DNA from: Costus lasius
Taxonomy: Eukaryota > Streptophyta > Magnoliopsida > Zingiberales > Costaceae
NCBI GenBank assembly: GCA_027563935.2
Contig: CM050449.1
Location: 85,777,178-85,841,177 of the forward strand
DNA length: 64,000 nt
Direction: 5' to 3'
The position numbers were made by a program, and so were the translations under genes. Positions 1 through 12,026 of the stretch are shown here, piece after piece; within the stretch, counting starts at the first letter, position 1, and the number at the start of each line of letters is the position of its first letter. The notes below the pieces were generated by a model. It searched no databases. It worked only from the letters and a program-made list of their open reading frames with translations, and was not told the DNA's origin.

Positions 1-1025
1 TGGGCTAATCGATAGTGCCATAGGAAAGCACCAACTGAACCACTCAGTTTGGTCCTTTTATTACTTATGTTACAAATAGAACTATCCATGTCCAAGACAT
101 GCTGACCATTGCACAAAGTACCCTTCCCATAAAACATATTTGCAAAAGAAAAAGAACATAAGTTCTCTTTTATTTCAAACTTAAATCCTTTCTTTGCCAG
201 GAGCAAGGAGTGGATACAATGTTTTGATAAGGGAAGGTACATAATAGCAATTATCTAGCTTTAACTGAAGTCCAGAAGGCAGGGAGAGAAACTCCTACAG
301 CAACAGCAGCAACTTGTGCCCTGTTACCTATCCGTAGGTCAATCTCTCTAGGTCTTACCGATCTACCCTTTCTGAGCCTTTGCATATTTGTACAAATATG
401 AGCTCCACATGCGGTATCCAATACCCATGTCATAGGAGTAGAAAGGTTGACTTCGGTAACATAAATACCTGAGCATGAAGACAAGGCCTTGCCTTTCTTC
501 TCCTCATTCTGAAGTTGCAAGATGTCCTTCAACATGTGAGGTGGCCCTCCACATGAATAGCACCTATTATTCCTGATCATATCCATCTTTAATTCCAGTT
601 CCTTGGTCAAGCCTTTCAGCTCAACATACTGAATATCAACTTTAGGAGGATTGAACTCAACCAATTCATCAAAGAGCTGCCTTAGATTAAAAATAATCTC
701 AGAGGCACTCTTTTATTCTTATCACCCTCTAAATTCAGGTGACATGTTGGTCAGCAACCTCCAAATTATCAACCTGATGCTTATTATAAGCATCCCTCTC
801 AGCCGCTGAGGCCGAGCATGGAAGTGGCTCAGGAAAAGGACGCTCAAGGACATGAAGCTTCCTTTCGAGCTTGAGCACGATTCTCAAGTTCATATACCAA
901 TCCAGTAAGTTGGATCCAACCAACTTATCCCTTTCCAGGGTAGATCGCAGTGACCAACTGCTATTGTTCATAGCCATTGTTCTACAACAACCAAGAAACA
1001 GCAGATTAGTACTACTTCGAGTCAT
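1..1025 (-). pseudogene. copia gag remnant, protease and pre-integrase start (C1)
   Basis: Three broken pieces are read on the minus strand. 1025-735 encodes about 96 aa of gag N-terminus (SNLLDWYMNLRIVLK, the usual 'specified substrate of one lysine-rich gag' region). 664-251 encodes a gag C-terminal piece with CYSCGG, the start of a CCHC knuckle whose last Cys is missing, followed by the protease motif WVLDTACGAHIC (D-T-A active site). 250-1 is the start of the GAG-pre-integrase region. The central part of gag between the two pieces is absent, as it is in the second copy at 55652-56306, so the loss predates both insertions. Frame breaks near 665-735 make it non-functional here. Confidence 0.85.
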
Positions 1026-2657
1026 TTAAACTGGACTTGTTTTAAATGACCATGGCTCCCACTATTTTTAATTGAATTGACAACCCACAAAGTCAATCGA
1101 GAAATCCAAGATTTCCTAGTGAGATGAGATCCTCATTCCACACAGGGCTTCGCGTCCCACGAGGGTGGGATGAGATGCACAAAGTGACCCATGTTTCCTA
1201 AGGTGGGCGTGCCGGCCGATTGCTCCAAGCAATTCCCCTTATTGAGACAGTCCAGGCATTTCATGTCCAGCGAGGGCTGGATACAACATGAAACCCTAAC
1301 CTCTCAACGATGCCTCTAGAGTTTCATCATGTCCCTAGCACACATGAAAATCTAGTCAAGTCCATTCCTAACCGTTATGCCCAGGGCCAACGAGTTTCCT
1401 TGCGAAGGCACGCCCAGGTTAAAACTAGACTAGGGAAACCATTGCCACCATGCACTTTCTAAAGATAAGTGGGTGTGTCCCACGAGGGTGGGAAACAATT
1501 CACAACTCCACTGATCGATAGCTTAGTGAGGGCTACGCGTCAGAAGGCTACTAGACTTGATATTTTAATTGAGGGTTTTGTTTAAGGTCTCATCATCTCA
1601 GTTTTATCTTATGTCTATCATTATAGGCATGCAATCCTATGGTGATAACATAATGATAAAACATCATAGGCATGCTTCTGCAGATAATAATAAAAGCAGT
1701 AAAGAATGATGTGATCATATCCTATTCAAGACATTGAACCAACCCATGCCATGAAAGAGGTTCAACTCTTGTCCTAGAACTCAAGCCCCAAAAACTAGAC
1801 CTAGCCTAGCCAACCTCTATCTTGAACTTCAAGGTTGGCTCTAAGGTCCTTCTCTCATGGTTTAGCTCTCAAACCCTAGAGGTACACTTTAAAAGTTCCC
1901 CATAGGTTCGGCCAATGCCATGGTCTTCCTCCAAGGAGGGTGCGCCACTATGCAAGGGGCCAAGATGGCTAGCTCTTAAATCAAAATAGGTTTGGCCAAG
2001 CTTTCTTGTGCCACCAAGCAATCAAGCACCAACTTGCAGGCACCACCTTGCATGCTTGCGCCATCAAGCAAGATGCGAGCATCAAGGTCCAAGAAGGATG
2101 CGCCTAGCCCTTAATCTTCATGTTAATTTTTTACAAAAATAATGAAAAAGATGGCACGCAGGCCGCACAAGGATACATCACAGGCATGCAAAAGGGGCTT
2201 GACTCATGATCACAACATTATGCACAATCAAGGTATTTACTCATGCAATTCTACACGCTCATGAAAAACATAAAATCTGAAATTTTACTTTTTCATAAAA
2301 CTAGTCTCTTTTTCTCATCTTCTTCTCACAAATCTTTTGGTTAATTGCGATTTATTTTTCATGATGATTTCAGAGATCCTTTCGGCTGGCAATTTTGTCA
2401 GATCAAGAGACTTGGCCAGTCCGAAGACACAATGTCTGTCCTACTTGACAAAATTACGTGCGCCTTTGATCTTTAAATCAGACAAAAAAAATAGTCCAAA
2501 AATCCAAAACAGATTGAGAGGATGATAGAAACAAGAAACCCTAATTTTTCTACTTTTAGAAAAATCGTTTGCCATGCATCATGCTATTTACGAAAATAGA
2601 GATATGACATGTGAGCATGAAAGAAAAGCATAAAACAACGTTCGAGTCTTGCAAGTC
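1026..2657 (-). other. long untranslated leader of copia C1
   Basis: About 1.6 kb between the PBS and the gag start with no coding support. The equivalent leader lies at 56310-57940 in the second copy and is nearly identical, including a block rich in GCGCC near 1940-2110. Such a long leader is unusual for a compact copia element. I see no captured gene. Confidence 0.7.
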
Positions 2658-2669
2658 GCTTTGATACCA
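2658..2669 (-). promoter_or_regulatory. Primer-binding site, tRNA-iMet type (C1)
   Basis: The minus strand reads TGGTATCAAAGC, one mismatch from TGGTATCAGAGC, the complement of the plant initiator tRNA-Met 3' end. It starts one base inside the LTR boundary, as expected for minus-strand DNA priming. Confidence 0.88.
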
Positions 2670-2670
2670 C

Positions 2671-4497
2671 TGTTGGGAAACCCCGGGGACATTTTACAAT
2701 TTTCAGAGTCATAGACATACACATTACGCAGCGGAAGAATGTCCCCGAAACAGGCCGGTCCCAAAAACCCAGTGAAGATCGCAAGAAAGAGAGTCGACAC
2801 GATGAGTTAGGAAATACCTTAAGAGCAATTTGGAGTGATGCCGATGTAGGTGCCCAAGTGTGCGCCCTCTGCAGTCTCACACGCATGGATCTCTTGAGTT
2901 CTCTTCTTCCACGCCCGGTGCTAGCCTCGGGAAGAAGATCCAAGCCTTAGGGAGATGCTCTACTTCACTTGCATCACCAAGAGAAAAGATGCGCCAAGGG
3001 AAGAAGGAAAAAGAGCAAAGCCGCCAAGAGGTAAGGAAGGAGAAACTCTCGGCTATGGAAGAAGGAAGATGCGCCCTTGCTCCTAGCACTCGCCCCTCTT
3101 CTTGTGTTCACGCCTTCAAGGATTGATCACTCTTTAGAGGGCTCGGCTAGGTGCTCTTTTATAGGGCAAGAGGCGGTTCATGAAAGGCTAGGATCAAGAC
3201 AAGTGGGCGGCTAGGATGAGAAGGTTTGAGATAAGGAAAGTCTCAAAGACATTTCCATAATTCTCATTCAACCAATCCTTTTGTGCCCATATCTTTCTTT
3301 GTGCGCCAAGGCCTTGCCTTGCGCCCCAAGTAATGCCATAGAGGCATTCATACCAGAAGGGATTAAGGGGGGAGGCGCCAATTGCTTCCTTATGAAGCAA
3401 ATTGCGCCACTTCTCCCCATTATGCCCATAGGCGCCTAGGGGAGAAGATTTGTCCCCATTATACCCTTCTAGCCCTTCTTCTCTCCATGACAACTTATTA
3501 TTGGGCCTCATTGGATAATGAGCTAGCCCAAACCCCATTACATGGGTTGATTAAGCACTTGGATCCAATCCAATGCAACCCTAATCCAAATGTGACCAAC
3601 CATGGTCAAATACGGGTCAACCAGCCAAAAATGAAGTTTGGCTCCAATAATATTCTTCCATCGCATCAGGCCCATTGGCGTTGATGAAATCTCCCAATTA
3701 GATCCGAGTTATCCAATAACTCGATCATAAGGCTTTCCGATCAATACGAGAACTCAAGTATCAAGGTGTGCGACCCTGTAGGTTCCTCTGACGCTGGCAG
3801 TGCTGACCAAAGGTCATCACAAGCAGTGAGTGGCACCTAGCAGTGCATCGCTGCTACCCAGGTCATTGGAATGGATATCGACATCAACATCCCCATCATT
3901 GCAACAAGGTACAGATGCATTTACAGTCTCTCAGTCATAGAACCATAGAGGAGCTCCATGGATATCATACTTCCCTAAGGAAGGGGCAAATCCTATGTCT
4001 GTCCATTGACCTTCTCATATGGGTCGTGACATGCTCAATGACAACCGTTATGACCTCCCAACTACGGCAAGGTGTTAGGTTGTATCAAAGCAAGTCCCTA
4101 ACCATATAGAATGATCAATGACCTCAAGTCAAGGGATCAATGCATCTCCTGTCACTTATGAGGATAACTCATGACACCAAGTCATAGCCTCATAGCGGGT
4201 CTATCCAGTATATCCTCCAATGATATACTCATGTGTTTGCGTTAGCACCACGTGCCTAACCAGCCCACATACCAGTCTCACAAGTACCAGAGCTGTCCCA
4301 TATCCACTCAGGTACATCGACTGGGGACAATTATTTGAGCACAGATCCAATCTGTCTCCAGGGACATTATCATGTAAGTACACAATCGCAGGTGTAGACA
4401 AACAATGATAACGATAATGCCAGAAAGATATATGAATATCAGAGTCAAGTAGTACAAAGATGGACCAAAACTAGGTCCTAGGGCATATACACCAACA
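2671..4497 (-). repeat. 5' LTR of copia C1
   Basis: On the plus strand it starts TGTTGGGAAACC and ends TATACACCAACA; in sense it runs TGTTGGTG...CCCAACA. It is 1827 bp, against 1981 bp in C2. A gap at about 3922, where C2 has more than 100 bp (about 50785-50890), explains most of the difference. A TATA-type promoter (sense CTATAAAAG) lies at about 3155-3164. Confidence 0.93.
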
Positions 4498-5103
4498 CCC
4501 GATCAGTTCACCAGACTCATGGCACAAAGGAATGCATAATTCAACACTGTTATTGCCCGGTTGGATCGACATGAGGAACGCTTTGAGCGTCTTGACAGTC
4601 GACTGGACCGTCTAGAGACTACCTAGGTGTCACCCCCGTCCACGGGCGCCTTTAGTTGATCGACCCCTACCTGAGCCTAGAATAGAAACTCCTCGGGCTA
4701 ACCCAAGGGTTAATACTGGCAGAAACCTTCCTAGACCTGAACCTCAGTTTTATCCATCTGACTGGGAGATGGATGCACCTCCACCTAGGGAGCCCACCAT
4801 AGGTAGGTATGCCTGTCGTGATCGTGAGGATGATGATGTCGTCCGAACTGTCTGCCTTAACCCACCCTTCTTTGATGGTAGCCTGGATCCCTGCATCTTC
4901 ATAGATTGGCTCCTATCCTTAGAACAATATTTTTCCTGGTGCTCTATGCATGAGAATCGCAAAGTCAGGTTTGCAAGTATGTATCTGATTGGACCAGCAA
5001 AGCTCTATTGGATTAATGTAGAGCGTCAGCTTGAACGCAATCGTCAACCCCTTTTAGATCGTTGGGACGAAATGACATACAAACTTCGAGAAAAATATGT
5101 ACC
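4498..5103 (+). pseudogene. chromovirus gag, N-terminal part (B)
   Basis: Structural capsid precursor fragment. The open part from 4769 carries the retrotransposon-gag fold signature (FFDGSLDPCIFIDWLLSLEQ, then MYLIGPAKLYW and RWDEMTYKLREKYVP). The upstream 270 bases encode a region rich in Arg and Asp (RLDRHEERFERLD) with a stop. The reading frame stops abruptly at 5103, where the three-LTR element inserted, and resumes at 16996 with HFKRRLLEQYNSICQGS. The 5-bp TSD GTACC (5099-5103 and 16996-17000) lies in this codon run. Translation into the inserted LTR is fortuitous. Confidence 0.85.
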
Positions 5104-6949
5104 TGATGTCTCATATTTTTATAGTCTTTTAGGCCTATATTTACTAGTGAATCGAGACCAATTTTCATGCTTTTACATCTCTTTCCGGCTTATTTCATTG
5201 ACTTTCTTTAGAAGCTTCACTTCTTGTCATGTTGATAAATATATGACAATTCACTCACTTTTGGAGCTATTTGGAAGTATATTTACATCCCCAAGTGAAT
5301 CAAGAACCTTGACGAGAAGTTCGGCTTCAAACGGAGCTAATTTCTAGAATTACAGCCGAGGCCCTAATCTGCATTATGGCCATTATTTCTGATTTGAATT
5401 CTTAAGAAGCCCATTTTCATTCAAGCATAATCATATTCCGAAGGCGTGCCCCTAATTTTCTCAATAGATGCCTTTCGAAAGATAAAAAGTTCGACAGAAG
5501 ACATTACGGGTATAGCCGTAATTTCACCCTGCCCGTAATCTTTGCGTCGGCAACCTATGATACCATACTATGGTTGGAATTCATGACAAGTCAAAGGTCA
5601 ATTCACACGCAAAATTTCAAACGAAACGGAATTCTCTACCAAAATTACCGGCATGCCCATAATCTCATTATACCTGTAATGGTGTTAAGAGCATCAAGGC
5701 ATTAATGGGCTGCAATAAATGGGTCATAACTTTTACGTTACAACTCCGATTTGGGCGTTTTTGGTGTCATTACAACGAGCTTTTAATGGCCTACAAGTTC
5801 ATGTATTTTTTAGGAGCTGAAGAGAATCTACGCCAACATTACAACCATGCCCGTGATCTCTATTACACCCAAAATCTCTCTTACGCAGCCTAAACTTAAA
5901 AGAGCCATAACTCTCTCATTATAGCTCCGTTTTGAACGTTCTTCATGTCAAAACGTAGCTAATTCAATGGGCTGTAATGCTGGTATATAAAAGGGCACCT
6001 CTGAAATGATAAAAGGGGCTAAAATCGCTGAGGAACGTAGCGCCCAGTTGGGGCTCAAGGTGGGCTAGTGAGTTTTGCAAGGGAGAAAGCTTTGGAGACA
6101 ATAAGGGAGGAGGAAGGAGCCATGCTATCATTCTAGAAGACTTGAAGGAATGTTGAAATGCTTTTGTAGAAGAGTTTGCTTTCTTTTTCTTCTATCTTCT
6201 CTTTAGTTCTTTCTAATCCTTTAGAGATTGTACTGAATCGACGTCATGCTAGCTAATCTTTTTATCGGAACAAGGGTGTAATCTCGTTGCGTGTATCTTC
6301 TATTTGAACTTATTTTCTAGTAGCAAATTCTATTTTATTTCGTGTTTATTCGATCTGTGCTGTTTTATTGCTAGTATTGCCTTGATCACGCAATTACTTT
6401 TCTTGGGCGCCGCAAGAAGGACCAAAAGGTGAATTGCGACGCTAGATCTGCCTTATCGATCATGCTCTGACCTGTCAAGAAATTGGGCAAGATTTGTGTG
6501 AGGAAACTTATAATATCTCTGAACCCAATGGATCAATCTAGGTACGGTGAGCCACGAAAGTAGGACACCGATCTAGATTGATACCAGATTACGCTGTCGA
6601 AAGAGGGTAATCTGTACCATTTGATATTTCCTTGAACACTTTTAAAATTGCATTGTTATGATGATTGTCTTGTTTGAGTTTAAGATCCATTAACGAGATG
6701 CGCTCAAAATTCCGATGTCTCTAAACTTTGTTTTCGATCCAAAACTTTCACTTGCTTGATTCGGCTAGCAATTGTATTTAGTTGTAGTTTGATTTATTTT
6801 ATAAAAACCCAAAACATACACCCGATTGTCTAGCTATTGATTCGTAATCACTCGGTACTTGATCACTGTCCCTATGGGATTGACATCTTAAGTACTACTA
6901 TGACAAAGCTGTCACGCTTGCGGTTAGTAGTACAGTAAAGTACACATCA
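5104..6949 (+). repeat. LTR 1 of the three-LTR element
   Basis: 1846 bp, TGATGTCTC...ACATCA. It contains repeated short imperfect palindromes built on TTACGG/CCGTAA (for example around 5505-5540). By diagnostic bases it groups with LTR 3 rather than LTR 2: ATATGACAATTC in LTRs 1 and 3, ACAGGACAATTC in LTR 2. Confidence 0.96.
5984..5993 (+). promoter_or_regulatory. TATA box in LTR 1
   Basis: TATATAAAAG, followed by about 240 bp up to a T-rich stretch. The same site is TATATCAAAG in LTR 2 and TATATCAGAG in LTR 3, so only the 5'-most LTR keeps a consensus TATA box. The promoter role is inferred. Confidence 0.6.
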
Positions 6950-6954
6950 AGTTT

Positions 6955-6972
6955 TGGTGCCGTTGCCGGGGA
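6955..6972 (+). promoter_or_regulatory. Primer-binding site, tRNA-Asp type (internal 1)
   Basis: TGGTGCCGTTGCCGGGGA, one base from the tRNA-Asp complement TGGCGCCGTTGCCGGGGA used by Athila/Tat-type elements. It lies 5 bases after the LTR end. Confidence 0.88.
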
Positions 6973-7500
6973 CAGGCAATCAATATCGAAGTGATTTAAG
7001 AATTGATAGACTAGACTTTATCCTATTTATTTTTGTTTCTTTTCTTGTTTTTTTTAGTAACTTAGTTTTTTTTCTGTTAGCATAACTCTGCCTTGGTATA
7101 GACTTTCTGAAATATTCACTGCCAAACTTTTTAAGTCATCGAAGTCTTTGAAGATATGGCCATCTTATTATTACTTGTTGATCATTATGTGTGAAAGCTA
7201 ATGGAAATTTTAGACGATGCTCCAGTCAAGTTGAGAAGGACGAGAAAGACAATGAAAATACTCAAACTTTTGTGACAGTCCTTCACTCCACTGAACGAAT
7301 CAATTCGCGAATGGTACAAATCTGAATACCTACACATGAAAGCACCCCAAGGTAACAAGTGAAAGAAACCTATCCCTGAAATCACTGATTGACAATTTAA
7401 GGTATGCATTCATTGGTGCTGATACATTCCATACTTTGAGCCAACTACGGTCGAGCTACCGACGTTAAACTAGCGCTTCTTATGAGGCAACACAAGTGCT

Positions 7501-7610
<110 letters not shown>

Positions 7611-8701
7611 TTGATTTTAGTGAGTTTTTCTCATGTGTGTTGTTTCTATTTTAGGTTACGATTACGGATTTGGCCATAATACATAGTGAAAAGAAAAATT
7701 GCTAGCATGGTTGTAATACTCATTATGATCGTAATGCGGCTGAAAAATAAGAGCAGCCGTAATTTTATCCAAGTCGTGGCAATCAAGTTCCACGACCAAA
7801 AAGGATTTACAGGTGCCCCTTTTCCACCTTGCGACATTAATTCAGTGCCGTCCTCCAATCTAAGCAACAACTGTTGTCGGCCTCCTTCAATCCCTATTGA
7901 AACTGCCGCCGCCCTCTCAAATCTGGTCATCAACACCACATTTCTCCATTCGCCGCCCTCGCCTTCAATCCAATTTCTATAGTCGCCTTCAATCCATTAC
8001 TCCTCTAGCCACCATGGAAATCGCCGCTGACCTCTCCAGATTCAACCGAAACTATAGTCGCCCTCTTCGCTTCCGTCGTTACCACATCACGCCGACTTCC
8101 AAGAAGAATTGGCGCCGCTCTTCTCAATCGTCAACTGCAGCCGACCCTTCCTCCAGCCGCATCAGATATCCGCCGCTTCATCTTCTTCAACGAAAAACGG
8201 CTAAAGTTATCACCCAGATCCGTTGAGCTACCTATTGGAGAAGACATTCACCATTTTACACCTCCATTACTCCAATTAGTGGCACCCTCCATCAATCCGA
8301 CCTGAAATCAGCGCAGCCCTTGCTTCAACGGAAACCGCCGCTGCCTTTCCCAATCATCACATCGGCCCTTAAACGGAAGATCGGAGCCTAGAAATTTACC
8401 ACTCACATCCATGCGACTCCCTTCTGCCGGCATGCATCTTCTACTGTTCTGCCTCCTTTATCCGATGCTATTTTGAGGCAGCGCTCTGTCTTTGGCTTCT
8501 CCTCATGCGTAATTCTGTTCAAGTCTACAAATGCCACCAGCTTCTCCAACTTCTCTGGATGTCTGGCTGAATTCACATGATGATGATGAGGACAACCCTC
8601 AAGAGGAAGATGCTACCATCTTGACGAGCACCAAAGATGACTCTGACTAATCTTGTGAGTATTGCATCCCATTTCTCCAAATTTTGTGTTCTCTACATGC
8701 T

Positions 8702-8739
8702 ATGCATAGGGGCTATGCATAATTTAAGTTTGGGAGATT
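8702..8739 (+). other. Internal hairpin + polypurine-tract-like module (internal 1)
   Basis: A perfect 8-bp inverted repeat, ATGCATAG - GGG - CTATGCAT (8702-8720), is followed directly by AATTTAAGTTTGGGAGATT. The purine tract closely matches the true PPT before the LTR (9563-9582), which also follows a hairpin. Conserved in internal 2 at 14273-14310. Confidence 0.7.
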
Positions 8740-9544
8740 GTGGGTTGGGTTCATTTTCAAAACATATTATGCAGTAACTCAATACTTATGCTTTGTGCTT
8801 TGATGATACATTTCATATGCTGCACTTTGATGATATGATGAAGATAAGCAGTGATATTACTTTTGATGATATTATTTCTAATTTTTAACGAAAATCGTTA
8901 TAGCTTTATATTTCATATTGAATCCTTGAGATATTATTATGCTCTAAATCTTAGTTCAAAGTCAGGTAATTTATTTGATTCCTAGTTGATGGAAAAAAGA
9001 TTGTGGAGTGGAATGACTGATCTGATTTTTAATTAAGGTTTTTTACTTTCAAAGAGATGCTTATCATTTCTCTGTGGAAGTACGTACCTTTATCTATTTG
9101 ATTCACCTTACTACTTATTGGTTCTGATCAATGCACTTATCTATGGTTGTTATCTCCTCAAAATTCAAAAAAAAAAAAATAAATAAAAAAGACTCCTTTA
9201 CTTGGCACTGCGTAAAATTGGCAGTGGTACCTAAGAAATGAGTTGAAGTCAAAATAAAAATTGAGAGGACAAAAATACAAATAAGAGTGCATTGGTATTT
9301 TTCCAACTCATGTCTTTGGATGAATCAGGTTCAAACAGAGTACATATATACCACATAGAAGATTATTGCAGCTCATGAAGGTAAGCCTCATATAATTTTG
9401 ATCTTCACACCCTTACTCCTGATGATAGATGATTATCTTGAACGCCCTGACTTTCTGAGATTTGTTGATAATGATATCTCCCTTGGATACTTTACAAGCT
9501 TGATGTGATTTCATCTTTTTCTGACCACCACTTTTATCTTTATA

Positions 9545-9582
9545 TGCTTGAGGACAAGCATTGATTTAAGTCTGGGAGATTT
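9545..9582 (+). other. Terminal hairpin + polypurine tract (before LTR 2)
   Basis: TGCTTG-AGGA-CAAGCA forms a perfect 6-bp stem, followed by GATTTAAGTCTGGGAGATTT up to the LTR start at 9583. The purine run is the plus-strand primer site expected of LTR elements; the hairpin function is unknown. Confidence 0.85.
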
Positions 9583-11426
9583 TGATGTCTCGTATTTTTA
9601 TAGTCTTTTAGGCCTATATTTACTAGTGAATCGAGACCAATTTTCATGCTTTTACATCTCTTTCCGGCTTATTTCATTGATTTTCTTTAGAAGCTTCGCT
9701 TCTTGTCATGTTGATAAATACAGGACAATTCACTCACTTTTGGAGCTATTTGGAAGTATATTTACGTCCCCGAGTGAATCAAGAACCTTGACGAGAAGTT
9801 CGGCTTCAAACGGAGCTAATTTCTAGAATTACAGCCGAGGCCCTAATCTGCATTATGGCCATAATTTCCAATTCGAATTCTCAAGAAGCCCGTTTTCATT
9901 CAAGCATAATCATATTCCGACGGCGTGCCCTTAATTTTCTCAATAGATGCCTTTCGGAAGATAAAAAGTTTGACAGAAGACATTACAGGTATAGCCGTAA
10001 TTTCACCCTGCCCGTAATCTTTGCGACGGCAACCTATGATACCATACTATGGTTGGAATTCATGACAAGTCAAAAGTCAATTCACACACAAAATTTCCGA
10101 CGAAACGAAGTTCTCTACCAAAATTACCGGCATGCCCATAATCTCATTACACCTGTAATGGTGTTAAGAGCATCATGGCATTAATGGGCTGCAATAAATG
10201 GGTCATAACTTTTATGTTACAACTCCGATTTGGGCATTTTTGGTGTCATTACAACGAGCTTTTAATGGCCTACAAGTTCATGTACGTTTCAGGAGCTGAA
10301 GAGAATCGACGCCAACATTACAACCATGCCCGTGATCTCTATTACACCCATAATCTCTCTTGCGCAGCCTAAACTTAAAAGAGCCATAACTCTCTCATTA
10401 TAACTCCGTTTTGAACACTCTTGGTGTCAAAACGTAGCTAATTCAATGAGCTATAATACGGGTATATCAAAGGGCACCTCTGAAATGATAAAAGGGGCTA
10501 AAATACCTGAGGAACGTAGCGCCCAGTTGGGGCTCAAGGTGGGCTAGTGAGTTTTGCAAGGGAGAAAGCTTTGGTGACAATAAGGGAGGAGGAAGGAGCC
10601 ATGCTATCATTCTAGAAGACTTGAAGGAAAGTTGCAATGCTTTTGCAGAAGAGTTTGCTTTCTTTTTCTTCTATCTTCTCTTTAGTTCTTTCTAATCCTT
10701 TAGAGATTGTACTGAATCGACGTCATGCCAGCTAATCTTTTTATCGGAACAAGGGTGTAATCTCGTTGCATGATTTCTATTTGAACTTATTTTCTAGTAG
10801 CAAATGCTATTTTATTTCATGTTTATTCGATCTGTGCTGTTTTATTGCTAGTATTGCCTTGATCACGCAATTACTTTTCTTGGGCGCCGCAAGAAGGACT
10901 GAAAGGTGAATTGCGACGCTAGATTTGCCTTATCGATCATGCTCTGACCTGTCAAGAAATTGGGCAGGATTTGTGTGAGGAAACTTATAATATCTCTGAA
11001 CCCAATGGATCAATCTAGGTACGGTGAGCCACGAAAGTAGGACACCGATCTAGATTGATACCGGATTACGCCGTCGAAAGAGGGTAATCTGTACCATGTG
11101 ATATTTTCTTGAACTCTTTTAAAATTGCGTTGTTATGATGATTGTCTTGTTTGAGTTTAAGATCCATTAACGAGATGCGCTCGAAGTTCAGATGTCTCTA
11201 AACTTTGTTTTCGATCCAAAACTTTCACTTGCTTGATTCGGCTAGCAATTGTATTTAGTTGTAGTTTAATTTATTTTATAAAAATCCAAAACATACACCC
11301 GATTGTCTAGCTATTGATTCGTAATCACTCGGTACTTAATCACTGTCCCTGTGGGATCGACATATTAAGTACTACTACGACAAAGTCGTCACGCTTGCGG
11401 TTAGTAGTACAGTAAAGTACACATCA
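9583..11426 (+). repeat. LTR 2 (middle) of the three-LTR element
   Basis: 1844 bp, TGATGTCTC...ACATCA. It has a PPT on its left and a tRNA-Asp PBS on its right, so it served as a shared LTR of two tandem units. It differs from LTRs 1 and 3 at several diagnostic bases, including a small deletion near 10771. Confidence 0.96.
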
Positions 11427-11431
11427 AGTTT

Positions 11432-11449
11432 TGGCGCCGTTGCCGGGGA
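11432..11449 (+). promoter_or_regulatory. Primer-binding site, tRNA-Asp type (internal 2)
   Basis: TGGCGCCGTTGCCGGGGA, an exact match to the expected tRNA-Asp complement, 5 bases after the LTR end at 11426. Confidence 0.92.
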
Positions 11450-11994
11450 CAGGCAATCAATATCGAAGTGATTTAAGAATTGATAGACTAGACTTTATCC
11501 TATTTATTTTTGTTTCTTTTCTTGTTTTTTTTAGTAACTTAGTTTTTTTTCTGTTAGCGTAACTCTGCCTTGGCATTGACTTTCTGAAATATTCACTGCC
11601 AAACTTTTTAAGTCATCGAAGTCTTTAAAGATATGGCCATCTTATTATTACTTGTTGATCATTATGTGTGAAAACTAATGGAAATTTTAGACGATGCTCC
11701 AGTCAAGTTGAGAAGGACGAGAAAGACAATGAAAATACTCAAACTTTTGTGACAATCCTTCACTCCACTGAACGAATCAATTCGCGAATGGTACAAATCT
11801 GAATACCTACACGTGAAAGCACCCCAAGGTAGCAATTGAAAGAAACCTATCCCTGAAATCACTGATTGACAATTTAAGATATGCATTCATTGGTGCTGAT
11901 ACATTCCATACTTTGATACATTCCATACTTTGAGCCAACTAAGGTCGAGTTATCGACGTTAAACTAACGCTTCTTGGGAGGCAACCCAAGTGTT

Positions 11995-11996
<2 letters not shown>

Positions 11997-12026
<30 letters not shown>
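11997..12026. repeat. (ATT)n microsatellite, about 10 units
   Basis: Short counterpart of the array at 7503-7610, at the same position after the conserved motif. Confidence 0.95.

Larger units (their letters stand above)
1..4497 (-). mobile_element. Ty1/copia element C1, 5' portion, cut by window edge
   Basis: Minus-strand copia element entering from the left edge. In sense order it has a 5' LTR (4497 to 2671), a tRNA-iMet PBS, a leader of about 1.6 kb, a shortened gag, a protease and the start of the pre-integrase region. It matches the same parts of the complete element at 49475-59934 almost base for base. The right boundary is exact: the LTR ends ...ACCAACA at 4497 and chromovirus gag sequence begins at 4498. 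The expected TSD is CCCGA (4498-4502); the partner copy lies outside the window. Family assignment is secure from homology to the complete copy. Confidence 0.93.
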
